Origin: Hymenobacter canadensis
GTDB taxonomy: Bacteria; Bacteroidota; Bacteroidia; Cytophagales; Hymenobacteraceae
Assembly (NCBI RefSeq): GCF_027359925.1
Contig: NZ_CP114769.1
Coordinates: forward strand, 79,070-143,069
DNA: 64,000 bases
Reading direction: 5' to 3'
The translations under genes and the position numbers were made by a program. The notes under the pieces are model-generated. The model was not told the DNA's origin, searched no databases, and worked only from the letters and a program-made list of their open reading frames with translations. Below are positions 8,182-14,924 of this stretch, in pieces (the stretch's first letter is position 1; each line of letters begins with the position of its first letter).

Positions 8182-10368
8182 TTAATCACCAAGTTCAAGC
8201 TGGTTTTTTATCAAATTAAGATAAGCCCCATTAGCCTTCACTAATTCGTCATGAGTCCCTTCTTCAATTATCTTTCCTTTCTCAAGAACAACAATTTTGT
8301 CCGCATTTTTGACTGTACTTAGCCGATGCGCGATAATGACAACTGTTTTGTTCTCAAAGAACTTATTAAAATTCTCAACTATCACTTTCTCATTATTAGC
8401 ATCAAGGGAGCTAGTAGCCTCATCCAACAATATAATATTTGGATTTTTATACATAACCCTGGCAATCAAAATGCGTTGCTGTTGACCTGTACTTAAACCA
8501 ATGCCAGCATCGCCGATTTTGCTGTTGAACTTCTGAGGCAAGCCGTCAATGAAATCTAGAATATTTGCCATTCTGGCCGCGTTCCTAAGACGCTCTAGGT
8601 CTACATTTTCAGAATCCAAAGTTATATTCTTTGCGATTGAATCAGAAAAAATGTACCCGTCTTGCATTACAGCTCCACAATTACTCCTCCATTTCGATGA
8701 GCACAAAGTAGAGAAATTTACGTCACCTACTACTATATTTCCTCCAGTGGGATTATAAAATTTCAATAATAATTTCAGCAATGTTGTTTTCCCACTGCCA
8801 CTCGACCCAACAATTGCGGTAACTTTATTGATCGGTATTTTTAAATTTAAGTTATTAAATATCTTAGGCGACCCAGGACCATCATAATTGAAATCAACCT
8901 TGTTAAATTCAATATAGGAGTCCAGCTCAGAGACATTCGTTAAATTTGTAAAATTCACGATTCCATTGTCCTCATCAGGCTTAGAATATATATCGCCTAA
9001 GCGTTTAAAACTTATCTTAGCATTTTGCAAGGATTTAAAGAAATGAACAAAATCTTCAATGGGAGCATTCAACTGGCCAATTATGAATGATACGCTAAGC
9101 AAGACACCCAACGAGATATCACCTGTAACTACTGCTTTTGCTGCAATAAATATTATAATAATATTTTTCAATTGATTTATAAATTGAAACCCGGTCTTTT
9201 GATTTTGCTCAATAGACAGATATTCATTCTTTAAATTAAATAAGTCGACCTGTATTTTCTGCCATTCAAATCGCTTATATGATTCTGCATTATTAAGCTT
9301 AATCTCTTTCATACCTTTAACCATTTCCATTAAACTATTCCTGTTATAACTATTGAGCTCGAATAGTCGGTAGTTAATAGATTTTAATTTATTCATAAAA
9401 AGGTATATCCAACCTATTGATAGCAAACTTCCTGATATAAAAACCAGAAAAAGTGCAAAGTCATATACACACAATAGTATAGAGAATACCAAGAAATTGA
9501 AAAATGAAAATAAAGTATTTAAAGATGAAGAAGTCATGAATGACTCTACATTAGAATGATCGTCAATACGAAGTAAGATGTCAGTATGAAGCTTAGTATC
9601 AAAAAAGGCAATTGGAAGACGAGTGAGCTTATAAAGAAAATCGGATATTGCATTAGCGCCAATTTTAGTTGATAGGAATAGCACTATTCTACTTCTGACG
9701 AGATCCAACGAGGTTGAGCCAAGAAACAACGCTACTTGGGCTGTCAATAAGCCAATTATGAGAGATATATTTTTGAATTTTATCGCTTTATCAACCAATT
9801 GCTGCGTTATTATTGGAAATAACAAGTTGATTAAAGAACCAACTAACATACCAATAATAATTTGCAAACATAGTGATTGATGAGTTTTCAGATATTTAAA
9901 ATAGCTAAAAAGACCTGCTTTTTTTTCAACTATATTTTTTACTGTGTGAAATTTCTCGTTCGGTTCTAGAATCAAGGCGATGCCTTTACTAGAGGTATGG
10001 TCAAGCCAGTTATTGCCAAATTCAGTTTCGTTAAGGCTAATAATTCCAAACCCTGGGTCGGCAATTTTAATTCCTTTGTTTGTTTTTGACAACGCGATAA
10101 CATAATGATCTTGTCGCCAATGCAAGATACAAGGAAACACTGCACTAGATAACTGATCATAAGTGACCTTGACAGGCATTGTTTTTAATCCAATTGCATT
10201 GGATCCAGCAATGATGTTGGCAAGCGAAGTTCCAGATCTATTCAAATGGCATTTATCGCGCAAATCTAAAATATCATATTCTTTTCCATGATATTTAGCA
10301 ATCATTTTCAAACAAGTTGGTCCACAGTCCAAGCTCTCTAATTGTCTATAGAATTTAAAGTTTTTCAT
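8182..10368 (-). CDS. Bifunctional C39-peptidase ABC exporter (PCAT) of the graspetide cluster
   Basis: The 728-residue protein has an N-terminal C39 peptidase (Cys15 in LDCGPTCL, His88 in HYVI, Asp104 in DPGFG). A transmembrane domain (roughly 150-440) and an ABC ATPase follow: Walker A VGSSGSGKTTLL near 520, signature LSTGQQQR near 626, Walker B IILLDEATSSLD near 648 and the H-loop IIAHRLST near 680. Such PCATs cut GG-type leaders and export the core through the inner membrane. Ten GG-leader precursors lie upstream in the same direction, so they are the obvious cargo. It is last in the minus-strand cluster, 116 bases after gwsS. All catalytic residues are present. Confidence 0.92.
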   Translation of the reverse strand: MKNFKFYRQLESLDCGPTCLKMIAKYHGKEYDILDLRDKCHLNRSGTSLANIIAGSNAIGLKTMPVKVTYDQLSSAVFPCILHWRQDHYVIALSKTNKGIKIADPGFGIISLNETEFGNNWLDHTSSKGIALILEPNEKFHTVKNIVEKKAGLFSYFKYLKTHQSLCLQIIIGMLVGSLINLLFPIITQQLVDKAIKFKNISLIIGLLTAQVALFLGSTSLDLVRSRIVLFLSTKIGANAISDFLYKLTRLPIAFFDTKLHTDILLRIDDHSNVESFMTSSSLNTLFSFFNFLVFSILLCVYDFALFLVFISGSLLSIGWIYLFMNKLKSINYRLFELNSYNRNSLMEMVKGMKEIKLNNAESYKRFEWQKIQVDLFNLKNEYLSIEQNQKTGFQFINQLKNIIIIFIAAKAVVTGDISLGVLLSVSFIIGQLNAPIEDFVHFFKSLQNAKISFKRLGDIYSKPDEDNGIVNFTNLTNVSELDSYIEFNKVDFNYDGPGSPKIFNNLNLKIPINKVTAIVGSSGSGKTTLLKLLLKFYNPTGGNIVVGDVNFSTLCSSKWRSNCGAVMQDGYIFSDSIAKNITLDSENVDLERLRNAARMANILDFIDGLPQKFNSKIGDAGIGLSTGQQQRILIARVMYKNPNIILLDEATSSLDANNEKVIVENFNKFFENKTVVIIAHRLSTVKNADKIVVLEKGKIIEEGTHDELVKANGAYLNLIKNQLELGD

Positions 10369-10484
10369 GCGAATTATTGTTTAAATTAATATGAGCAGGC
10401 TATTAAATACTTGCAAGTATGCGAGCTTTTAACAGTATTAAATACACAAGCTGATGAATCAACTTTCACCCATTTAGATCAAAT

Positions 10485-11510
10485 TTAATGGATGTCATTT
10501 TCATAAATCAGATTATTTGTATGCGAAATAGCAATAATACTTTTATTACTACTTCCAGTTTTGTTAATTTCAAATGTGCCATCACCTAAATCTATTAGGT
10601 CATCCATTATAATGATATTATATCGAGTCTCAAGATCCATAACTCCGATAATCCTATCGTGTGATGCGTACCAAAGTTTCTGAAATTCTCTTGAGGAAAT
10701 TATTTGTTCTAATGGATTAACACCTACGTGCCCAAAACTTTTTTTATGATGTAGACAGTTTTTTACTTCTCCTTCACTATTAATACACACCTTCTTGTTA
10801 TAGTAAGGATTATACTTCAAAGCTTCAGTGAAATAATCAACATCGACAATATACTTATTTCTATCGCTGCTTTCCAATTCATTAATACTTTTATTCATTA
10901 CCCGAACCGAATTTTGTTCACTATGAATAAAATCAGGGCAGCTATACCAAACCACTGCTTCCAACTTTTTAAAAGTGGTCGTCAACGAGTAGAGATCTCC
11001 CAATGATATCAGATCACTATATTTAATAGCTAAAATTACCGATCGTGTTGTGGTCTGGTCAAGACGATTCAATACGTTATGTAAATCGGGGAGCGAAAAA
11101 ATATCTGTCAATTCAACTCTTAGTTCAACGTAAGCACAAATAAGATCGTCCAGTTGATCAATAAGGCCATACAGATCAAAGCCACCACCATTATATTCAA
11201 TTACGGCACTACTGATATGTTGAGAGGAAAGGTATGACAGGTCTAACTCAGGAAATGCACTTGGCTCGCAAGTGTAAAAAGCAAGATTATTATCTAAAAG
11301 GAAATAAATATATGAAAACACAGTTTCCCTATTATTATTTCCGTAGCATTTTACCACATCATCGATAGGAGAACAGCTTATTTTTTCAATAAGATCCAAC
11401 ATGGAATTAGGGATAAACTTCATATTACAACGTTGCAAGTCACATATTAAGCTACGGTCTTTGCCCCTAACCGGAATACAAAACGCATATAATTTCAAGT
11501 AATTTTCCAT
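10485..11510 (-). CDS. gwsS: Grasp-with-spasm SPASM-type partner protein with degenerate C-terminal cysteines (GwsS-like)
   Basis: The N-terminus (KLYAFCIPVRGKDRSLICD, then LQRCNMKFIPNS) matches the GwsS family that accompanies an ATP-grasp ligase in Bacteroidota graspetide clusters. There is no CxxxCxxC radical-SAM motif, as expected for this family. The first part of the SPASM-like region is kept (KKVCINSEGEVKNCLHHKKSFGHVG, Cys242 and Cys252; then LEQIISSREFQKLWYASHD). Where family members usually carry a C-x-x-C-E-x-R-x-x-C pattern, this protein reads VMDLETRYNII (290-300), with no Cys at any of those places and none after 252. The frame is intact at 341 residues. It is therefore a divergent or non-metal-binding version, not an obvious pseudogene. 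Confidence 0.8.
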   Translation of the reverse strand: MENYLKLYAFCIPVRGKDRSLICDLQRCNMKFIPNSMLDLIEKISCSPIDDVVKCYGNNNRETVFSYIYFLLDNNLAFYTCEPSAFPELDLSYLSSQHISSAVIEYNGGGFDLYGLIDQLDDLICAYVELRVELTDIFSLPDLHNVLNRLDQTTTRSVILAIKYSDLISLGDLYSLTTTFKKLEAVVWYSCPDFIHSEQNSVRVMNKSINELESSDRNKYIVDVDYFTEALKYNPYYNKKVCINSEGEVKNCLHHKKSFGHVGVNPLEQIISSREFQKLWYASHDRIIGVMDLETRYNIIIMDDLIDLGDGTFEINKTGSSNKSIIAISHTNNLIYENDIH

Positions 11511-11525
11511 GATGTATTTTGTTGA

Positions 11526-11732
11526 TTAAATTTTAGTAAAAACCAATTTTGAAATTGGCTTATTGGAGCTGTAACATTTAAGAAACGTTGATTGGTGCTT
11601 AATTGACAAACTAAATTCAGTGTTTGCATACATTTCACCAACTTCCGATATCTCTTCTTTATCCATTATTTGATAGAACAATGGCAATTTATTTAAGTCT
11701 TGTTCAAGAACAAATGTTTTAGATTGGTCCAT
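11526..11732 (-). CDS. Small protein (68 aa) between gwsG and gwsS
   Basis: The frame MDQSKTFVLEQDLNKLPLF... lies 26 bases after the ATP-grasp gene and 15 bases before gwsS, in the same direction, so co-transcription is very likely. It has no signal peptide and no GG motif, so it is not another precursor of the same type. I do not recognise it. Possibilities are a leader-binding accessory, an immunity peptide or a decayed gene. Confidence 0.55.
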   Translation of the reverse strand: MDQSKTFVLEQDLNKLPLFYQIMDKEEISEVGEMYANTEFSLSIKHQSTFLKCYSSNKPISKLVFTKI

Positions 11733-11758
11733 TTTTAGATCGTTTAAAATGTCTGTTG

Positions 11759-12748
11759 TCAGTTTTTAATGCATGGATTATTATTCTCTGCTAACCAACT
11801 AGCAATCTCTCTTTCGACATTATAATTACAGCGTTGAGCTGGAGCACTATATTGCCCGACTGGATTGACTTCCAGAAAATAATATTTATTATCCTTAGTC
11901 TTGATGGTGTCGATAGAACCAGTATTTAACTGAAGATGATGCATTAACTTTATCAAGTTTGCCTCATATTCTTCAGGAAGACTATATGGAACCCATGCAA
12001 TATTTTTTTTGTTCTGATAATTTAGTTTTATATCAACGTTTTTGTTTGAATTATCATTAACAAGAATAGCTGTAGAGTAAAATTTATTCGCCATAAAAAA
12101 AGTACGAATCTCAAAATCACCTTCTACTCTCTCCTGAAATAATGAGGGAAAGAAAGTTTCATTGCCTTCAAGTATTTGATTTTTAGTAATAGAAGTAGTG
12201 TAAGCTGAATAAGCAAAATTGTCACGCACAAAATATCCACTATGATGAATAGGCTTTGTGATAATACGTTCATTACAATCTTGATAAAAATCCAATAGGC
12301 TACTTTTAGATTTAAGGATTTTAGTTTTAGGTACTAGAATTCCCAATGAATGTGCTTCGGCGGTTACTTCAAGCTTATTGACATCTATATTTTTGTAGTT
12401 AGGCATCCACTTTTTACCTTGTAGCGCAGTGAAAAGATAGTCAGCTAAGAAACTAAGTTCTACATTAGCTTCTCTTTCAAGCTGAGAGTTTAGCTTTTCA
12501 CATTGCTCATCTAATTGCAACTCAACTTTTTTATTAAAACGCCTGTACCAAATAACATGAATATCATTTATCAGGTCGATGCCTTTATAAAATATTTTGT
12601 TTTGAGTTACATCAATATCTAAATCGTTCTTTAGACTCGCTAAATCATCAATGGTGATTTTAATAAATTCTTCTTTTTGATGTAGTAACCACTCTACAAC
12701 AGCATCAGTACCTTGTTCATAATGCTGATAGGTTAATATTAGTATCAT
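11759..12748 (-). CDS. gwsG: Grasp-with-spasm ATP-grasp peptide ligase
   Basis: The 329-residue protein starts MILILTYQHYEQGTDAVVEWLL, typical of the GwsG/MvdD-like ATP-grasp ligases that build macrocyclic esters or amides (omega-links) between Asp/Glu and Ser/Thr/Lys side chains. The C-terminal catalytic segment KYYFLEVNPVGQYSAPAQRC (about 290-310) has the E-x-N metal/ATP residues, and RIITKPIHHSGYFV supplies the central ATP-binding lysine. The length is normal. It lies directly downstream of the precursor array, separated from it by a hairpin. Confidence 0.9.
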   Translation of the reverse strand: MILILTYQHYEQGTDAVVEWLLHQKEEFIKITIDDLASLKNDLDIDVTQNKIFYKGIDLINDIHVIWYRRFNKKVELQLDEQCEKLNSQLEREANVELSFLADYLFTALQGKKWMPNYKNIDVNKLEVTAEAHSLGILVPKTKILKSKSSLLDFYQDCNERIITKPIHHSGYFVRDNFAYSAYTTSITKNQILEGNETFFPSLFQERVEGDFEIRTFFMANKFYSTAILVNDNSNKNVDIKLNYQNKKNIAWVPYSLPEEYEANLIKLMHHLQLNTGSIDTIKTKDNKYYFLEVNPVGQYSAPAQRCNYNVEREIASWLAENNNPCIKN

Positions 12749-12782
12749 ATTACAAAAAGATTTATTTTAAGCGATTGATTAA

Positions 12783-12828
12783 AATAAGTAAGGCAGTTCA
12801 CACGTTGGTATGGACTGCCTTACTTATT
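12783..12828 (-). terminator. Hairpin between precursor array and gwsG (likely partial terminator)
   Basis: A perfect 15-bp stem (AATAAGTAAGGCAGT / ACTGCCTTACTTATT) encloses a 16-base loop. On the minus strand it is followed by TTTTAATC. Its position between precursor genes and enzyme genes fits an attenuator that keeps precursor mRNA in excess. Confidence 0.65.
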
Positions 12829-12897
12829 TATTTGAATCACATGAAACTATAAATTACTTTTCAACTAGCAAAAGTTTCACGATATTCTAATTCGGGA

Positions 12898-13041
12898 TTA
12901 ACCGTCGTAGCTATTCGAGTCGACGTCGTCCTTCTTTGAGCAATCGTAGTCGAGTGCCAGTTCGATACCGCCAGCGATGAGGTCGAGCTCCTGCTCGTTG
13001 ATTTGCTCGAAGCCTTCCAGAGTTTGCAGAGAATTTTGCAT
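12898..13041 (-). CDS. Graspetide precursor 1 (core type A)
   Basis: The 47-residue peptide has leader MQNSLQTLEGFEQINEQEL then DLIAGG, with cleavage expected after Gly25. The core is IELALDYDC (26-34) then SKKDDVDSNSYDG (35-47). Asp/Glu and Ser/Lys are the expected link partners. This unit is nearest the enzyme genes and would be the last transcribed. The ATG was chosen because the conserved leader begins there in all ten units; upstream in-frame sequence belongs to the next unit read out of frame. Confidence 0.88.
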   Translation of the reverse strand: MQNSLQTLEGFEQINEQELDLIAGGIELALDYDCSKKDDVDSNSYDG

Positions 13042-13081
13042 TGTATTGGTTGTTAAAAAGTGGATGAGAAAAGAATTACTA

Positions 13082-13225
13082 TTAGTTGTCGTGGCTATTC
13101 GAGTCAACGTCGTCCTTCTTCGAGCAATCGTAGTCGAGTGCCAGTTCGATACCACCGGCAATGAGGTCGAGCTCTTGCTCGTTGATTTGCTCGAAGCCTT
13201 CCAGAGTTTGCAGAGAATTTTGCAT
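13082..13225 (-). CDS. Graspetide precursor 2 (core type A)
   Basis: The leader is the same as in precursor 1. The core is IELALDYDC then SKKDDVDSNSHDN, so it differs only in the last residues (HDN instead of YDG). It ends in TAA. The spacer upstream, before precursor 3, is the short 32-bp version. Confidence 0.87.
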   Translation of the reverse strand: MQNSLQTLEGFEQINEQELDLIAGGIELALDYDCSKKDDVDSNSHDN

Positions 13226-13257
13226 TGTGTTAATTTTTAAAAGTGGATGAGAAATTA

Positions 13258-13401
13258 TTAACCGTCGTAGCTATTCGAGTCAACGTCGTCCTTCTTCGAG
13301 CACTCACCGGGAGCGTCGAGAACTAGACCGCCAGCGATGAGGTCGAGCTCCTGCTCGTTGATTTGCTCGAAGCCTTCCAGGGTTTGCAGAGAATTTTGCA
13401 T
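13258..13401 (-). CDS. Graspetide precursor 3 (core type B)
   Basis: The leader is the same but the first eight core residues differ: LVLDAPGEC then SKKDDVDSNSYDG. The half after Cys34 is unchanged. This modular swap suggests that residues 26-33 are the variable, product-defining part and that the C-terminal half carries the conserved linkage sites. Confidence 0.87.
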   Translation of the reverse strand: MQNSLQTLEGFEQINEQELDLIAGGLVLDAPGECSKKDDVDSNSYDG

Positions 13402-13441
13402 TGTGTTGGTTGTTAAAAAGTGGATGGGAAAAGAATTACTA

Positions 13442-13585
13442 CTAGTTGTCGTGGCTATTCGAGTCAACGTCGTCCTTCTTCGAGCAATCGTAGTCGAGTG
13501 CCAGTTCGATACCACCGGCGATGAGGTCGAGCTCCTGCTCGTTGATTTGCTCGAAGCCTTCCAGAGTTTGCAGAGAATTTTGCAT
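13442..13585 (-). CDS. Graspetide precursor 4 (core type A)
   Basis: The protein is the same as precursor 2 (core IELALDYDC, SKKDDVDSNSHDN) but ends in TAG instead of TAA. The alternation of YDG and HDN ends, and of 184 and 176 steps, across units 1-5 points to duplication of a two-unit block. Confidence 0.87.
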   Translation of the reverse strand: MQNSLQTLEGFEQINEQELDLIAGGIELALDYDCSKKDDVDSNSHDN

Positions 13586-13617
13586 TGTGTTAATTGTTAA
13601 AAGTGAATGAGAAATTA

Positions 13618-13761
13618 TTAACCGTCGTAGCTATTCGAGTCGACGTCGTTCTTTTTTGAGCAATCGTAGTCGAGTGCCAGTTCGATACCGCCGGCAATGA
13701 GGTCGAGCTCCTGCTCGTTGATTTGCTCGAAGCCTTCCAGAGTTTGCAGAGAATTTTGCAT
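13618..13761 (-). CDS. Graspetide precursor 5 (core type A)
   Basis: The core is IELALDYDC then SKKNDVDSNSYDG, with one Asp38-to-Asn change relative to precursor 1. If Asp38 were an acceptor in a side-chain link, this copy would lack it. The difference is therefore informative about connectivity. Confidence 0.87.
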   Translation of the reverse strand: MQNSLQTLEGFEQINEQELDLIAGGIELALDYDCSKKNDVDSNSYDG

Positions 13762-13801
13762 TGTGTTGGTTGTTAAAAAGTGGATGAGAAAAGAATTACT
13801 A

Positions 13802-13945
13802 CTAGTTGTCGTTGCTATTCGAGTCGGTGTCCTCTTTCTTCGAGCACTCACCGGGAGCGTCGAGAACTAGACCGCCGGCAATGAGGTCGAGCTCTTGCTC
13901 GTTGATTTGCTCGAAGCCTTCCAGGGTTTGCAGAGAATTTTGCAT
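13802..13945 (-). CDS. Graspetide precursor 6 (core type B)
   Basis: This is the second type B core: LVLDAPGEC then SKKEDTDSNSNDN. It has Glu38 and Thr40 in place of Asp38 and Val40, and an NDN end. The leader is unchanged, and the gene ends in TAG. Confidence 0.87.
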   Translation of the reverse strand: MQNSLQTLEGFEQINEQELDLIAGGLVLDAPGECSKKEDTDSNSNDN

Positions 13946-13985
13946 TGTGTTGGTTGTTAAAAAGTGGATGAGAAAAGAATTACTA

Positions 13986-14129
13986 CTAGTTGTCGTTGCT
14001 ATTCGAGTCGACGTCGCCCTTCTTCGAGCAATCGTAGTCGAGTGCCAGTTCAATACCTCCGGCAATGAGGTCAAGCTCCTGCTCGTTGATTTGCTCAAAG
14101 CTTTCCAGAGTTTGCAGAGAATTTTGCAT
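13986..14129 (-). CDS. Graspetide precursor 7 (core type A, Gly38)
   Basis: The leader has one change (LESFEQ for LEGFEQ). The core is IELALDYDC then SKKGDVDSNSNDN, with Gly at position 38. The unit is repeated without visible change in the next two copies. Confidence 0.87.
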   Translation of the reverse strand: MQNSLQTLESFEQINEQELDLIAGGIELALDYDCSKKGDVDSNSNDN

Positions 14130-14169
14130 TGTGTTGGTTGTTAAAAAGTGGATGAGAAAAGAATTACTA

Positions 14170-14313
14170 CTAGTTGTCGTTGCTATTCGAGTCGACGTCG
14201 CCCTTCTTCGAGCAATCGTAGTCGAGTGCCAGTTCAATACCTCCGGCAATGAGGTCAAGCTCCTGCTCGTTGATTTGCTCAAAGCTTTCCAGAGTTTGCA
14301 GAGAATTTTGCAT
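14170..14313 (-). CDS. Graspetide precursor 8 (same product as precursor 7)
   Basis: The encoded peptide and the surrounding 184-bp unit match precursor 7, indicating a recent duplication. Confidence 0.87.
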   Translation of the reverse strand: MQNSLQTLESFEQINEQELDLIAGGIELALDYDCSKKGDVDSNSNDN

Positions 14314-14353
14314 TGTGTTGGTTGTTAAAAAGTGGATGAGAAAAGAATTACTA

Positions 14354-14497
14354 CTAGTTGTCGTTGCTATTCGAGTCGACGTCGCCCTTCTTCGAGCAAT
14401 CGTAGTCGAGTGCCAGTTCAATACCTCCGGCAATGAGGTCAAGCTCCTGCTCGTTGATTTGCTCAAAGCTTTCCAGAGTTTGCAGAGAATTTTGCAT
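14354..14497 (-). CDS. Graspetide precursor 9 (same product as precursor 7)
   Basis: The encoded peptide and unit match precursors 7 and 8. Three identical copies in a row would raise the dose of this product above the others. Confidence 0.87.
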   Translation of the reverse strand: MQNSLQTLESFEQINEQELDLIAGGIELALDYDCSKKGDVDSNSNDN

Positions 14498-14537
14498 TGT
14501 GTTGGTTGTTAAAAAGTGGATGAGAAAAGAATTACTA

Positions 14538-14681
14538 CTAGTTGTCGTTGCTATTCGAGTCGACGTCGCCCTTCTTCGAGCAATCGTAGTCGAGTGCCAG
14601 TTCAATACCTCCGGCAATGAGGTCAAGCTCCTGTCCGTTGATTTGCTCAAAGCTTTCCAGAGTTTGCAGAAAATTTTGCAT
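14538..14681 (-). CDS. Graspetide precursor 10 (first in the array, variant leader)
   Basis: This is the first unit transcribed. The core is as in precursor 7, but the leader has two changes: Ser4 to Phe (MQNFLQ) and Glu16 to Gly (INGQEL). Changes in the leader could alter enzyme or exporter recognition. The region upstream (14682-14924) should hold the array promoter, but I see no clear TAnnTTTG match there. Confidence 0.85.
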   Translation of the reverse strand: MQNFLQTLESFEQINGQELDLIAGGIELALDYDCSKKGDVDSNSNDN

Positions 14682-14924
14682 TGTGTTGGTTGTTAAAAAG
14701 TGGATGAGAAATTTTTAATTGAAAAAAGAATTTATTATTGTGTTTTTTTGACAGCAGTATGTTTATAATTAATATTTTCAAGTTGACTAATAATTATCAT
14801 AAACACTGTTTCATTAATGATAACCGATGTTTCAATACTGCATTACCACCAAGTGATATTTATATATTCGCTAGTTTAAACTGGCGTTTTACATCAACAG
14901 TTATTTCCTGACACATCCTCCCAT

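Larger units (their letters stand above)
12898..14705 (-). repeat. Tandem array of ten RiPP precursor units (184- or 176-bp period)
   Basis: Ten near-identical units, each a 144-bp precursor gene plus a 40- or 32-bp spacer, lie head to tail. From 12898 the steps are 184, 176, 184, 176, 184, 184, 184, 184 and 184 bp. Units 7, 8 and 9 look identical, while the outermost units differ most. This is the pattern left by unequal crossing-over. The units are visibly richer in G+C than the enzyme genes on both sides. Confidence 0.92.

Noticed and set aside
12898..14681. The ten GG-leader peptides as substrates of LanB/LanC (each core has one Cys and several Ser)
   Set aside because: They lie beside an ATP-grasp ligase and C39 exporter that fit them, carry GG leaders rather than the lanthipeptide box, and the LanC-like protein lacks its zinc site. 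Not excluded, but less likely.
12977..14696. Series of plus-strand frames of 87-112 codons across the precursor array
   Set aside because: They are antisense to the precursor genes, repeat with the same period and encode Ser/Cys-rich sequence with no start signal; they are by-products of the repeats.
12898..14705. CRISPR array, because of regular short-period repeats
   Set aside because: The repeat unit is a 144-bp coding sequence with conserved reading frame; there are no short repeats with unique spacers and no cas genes.
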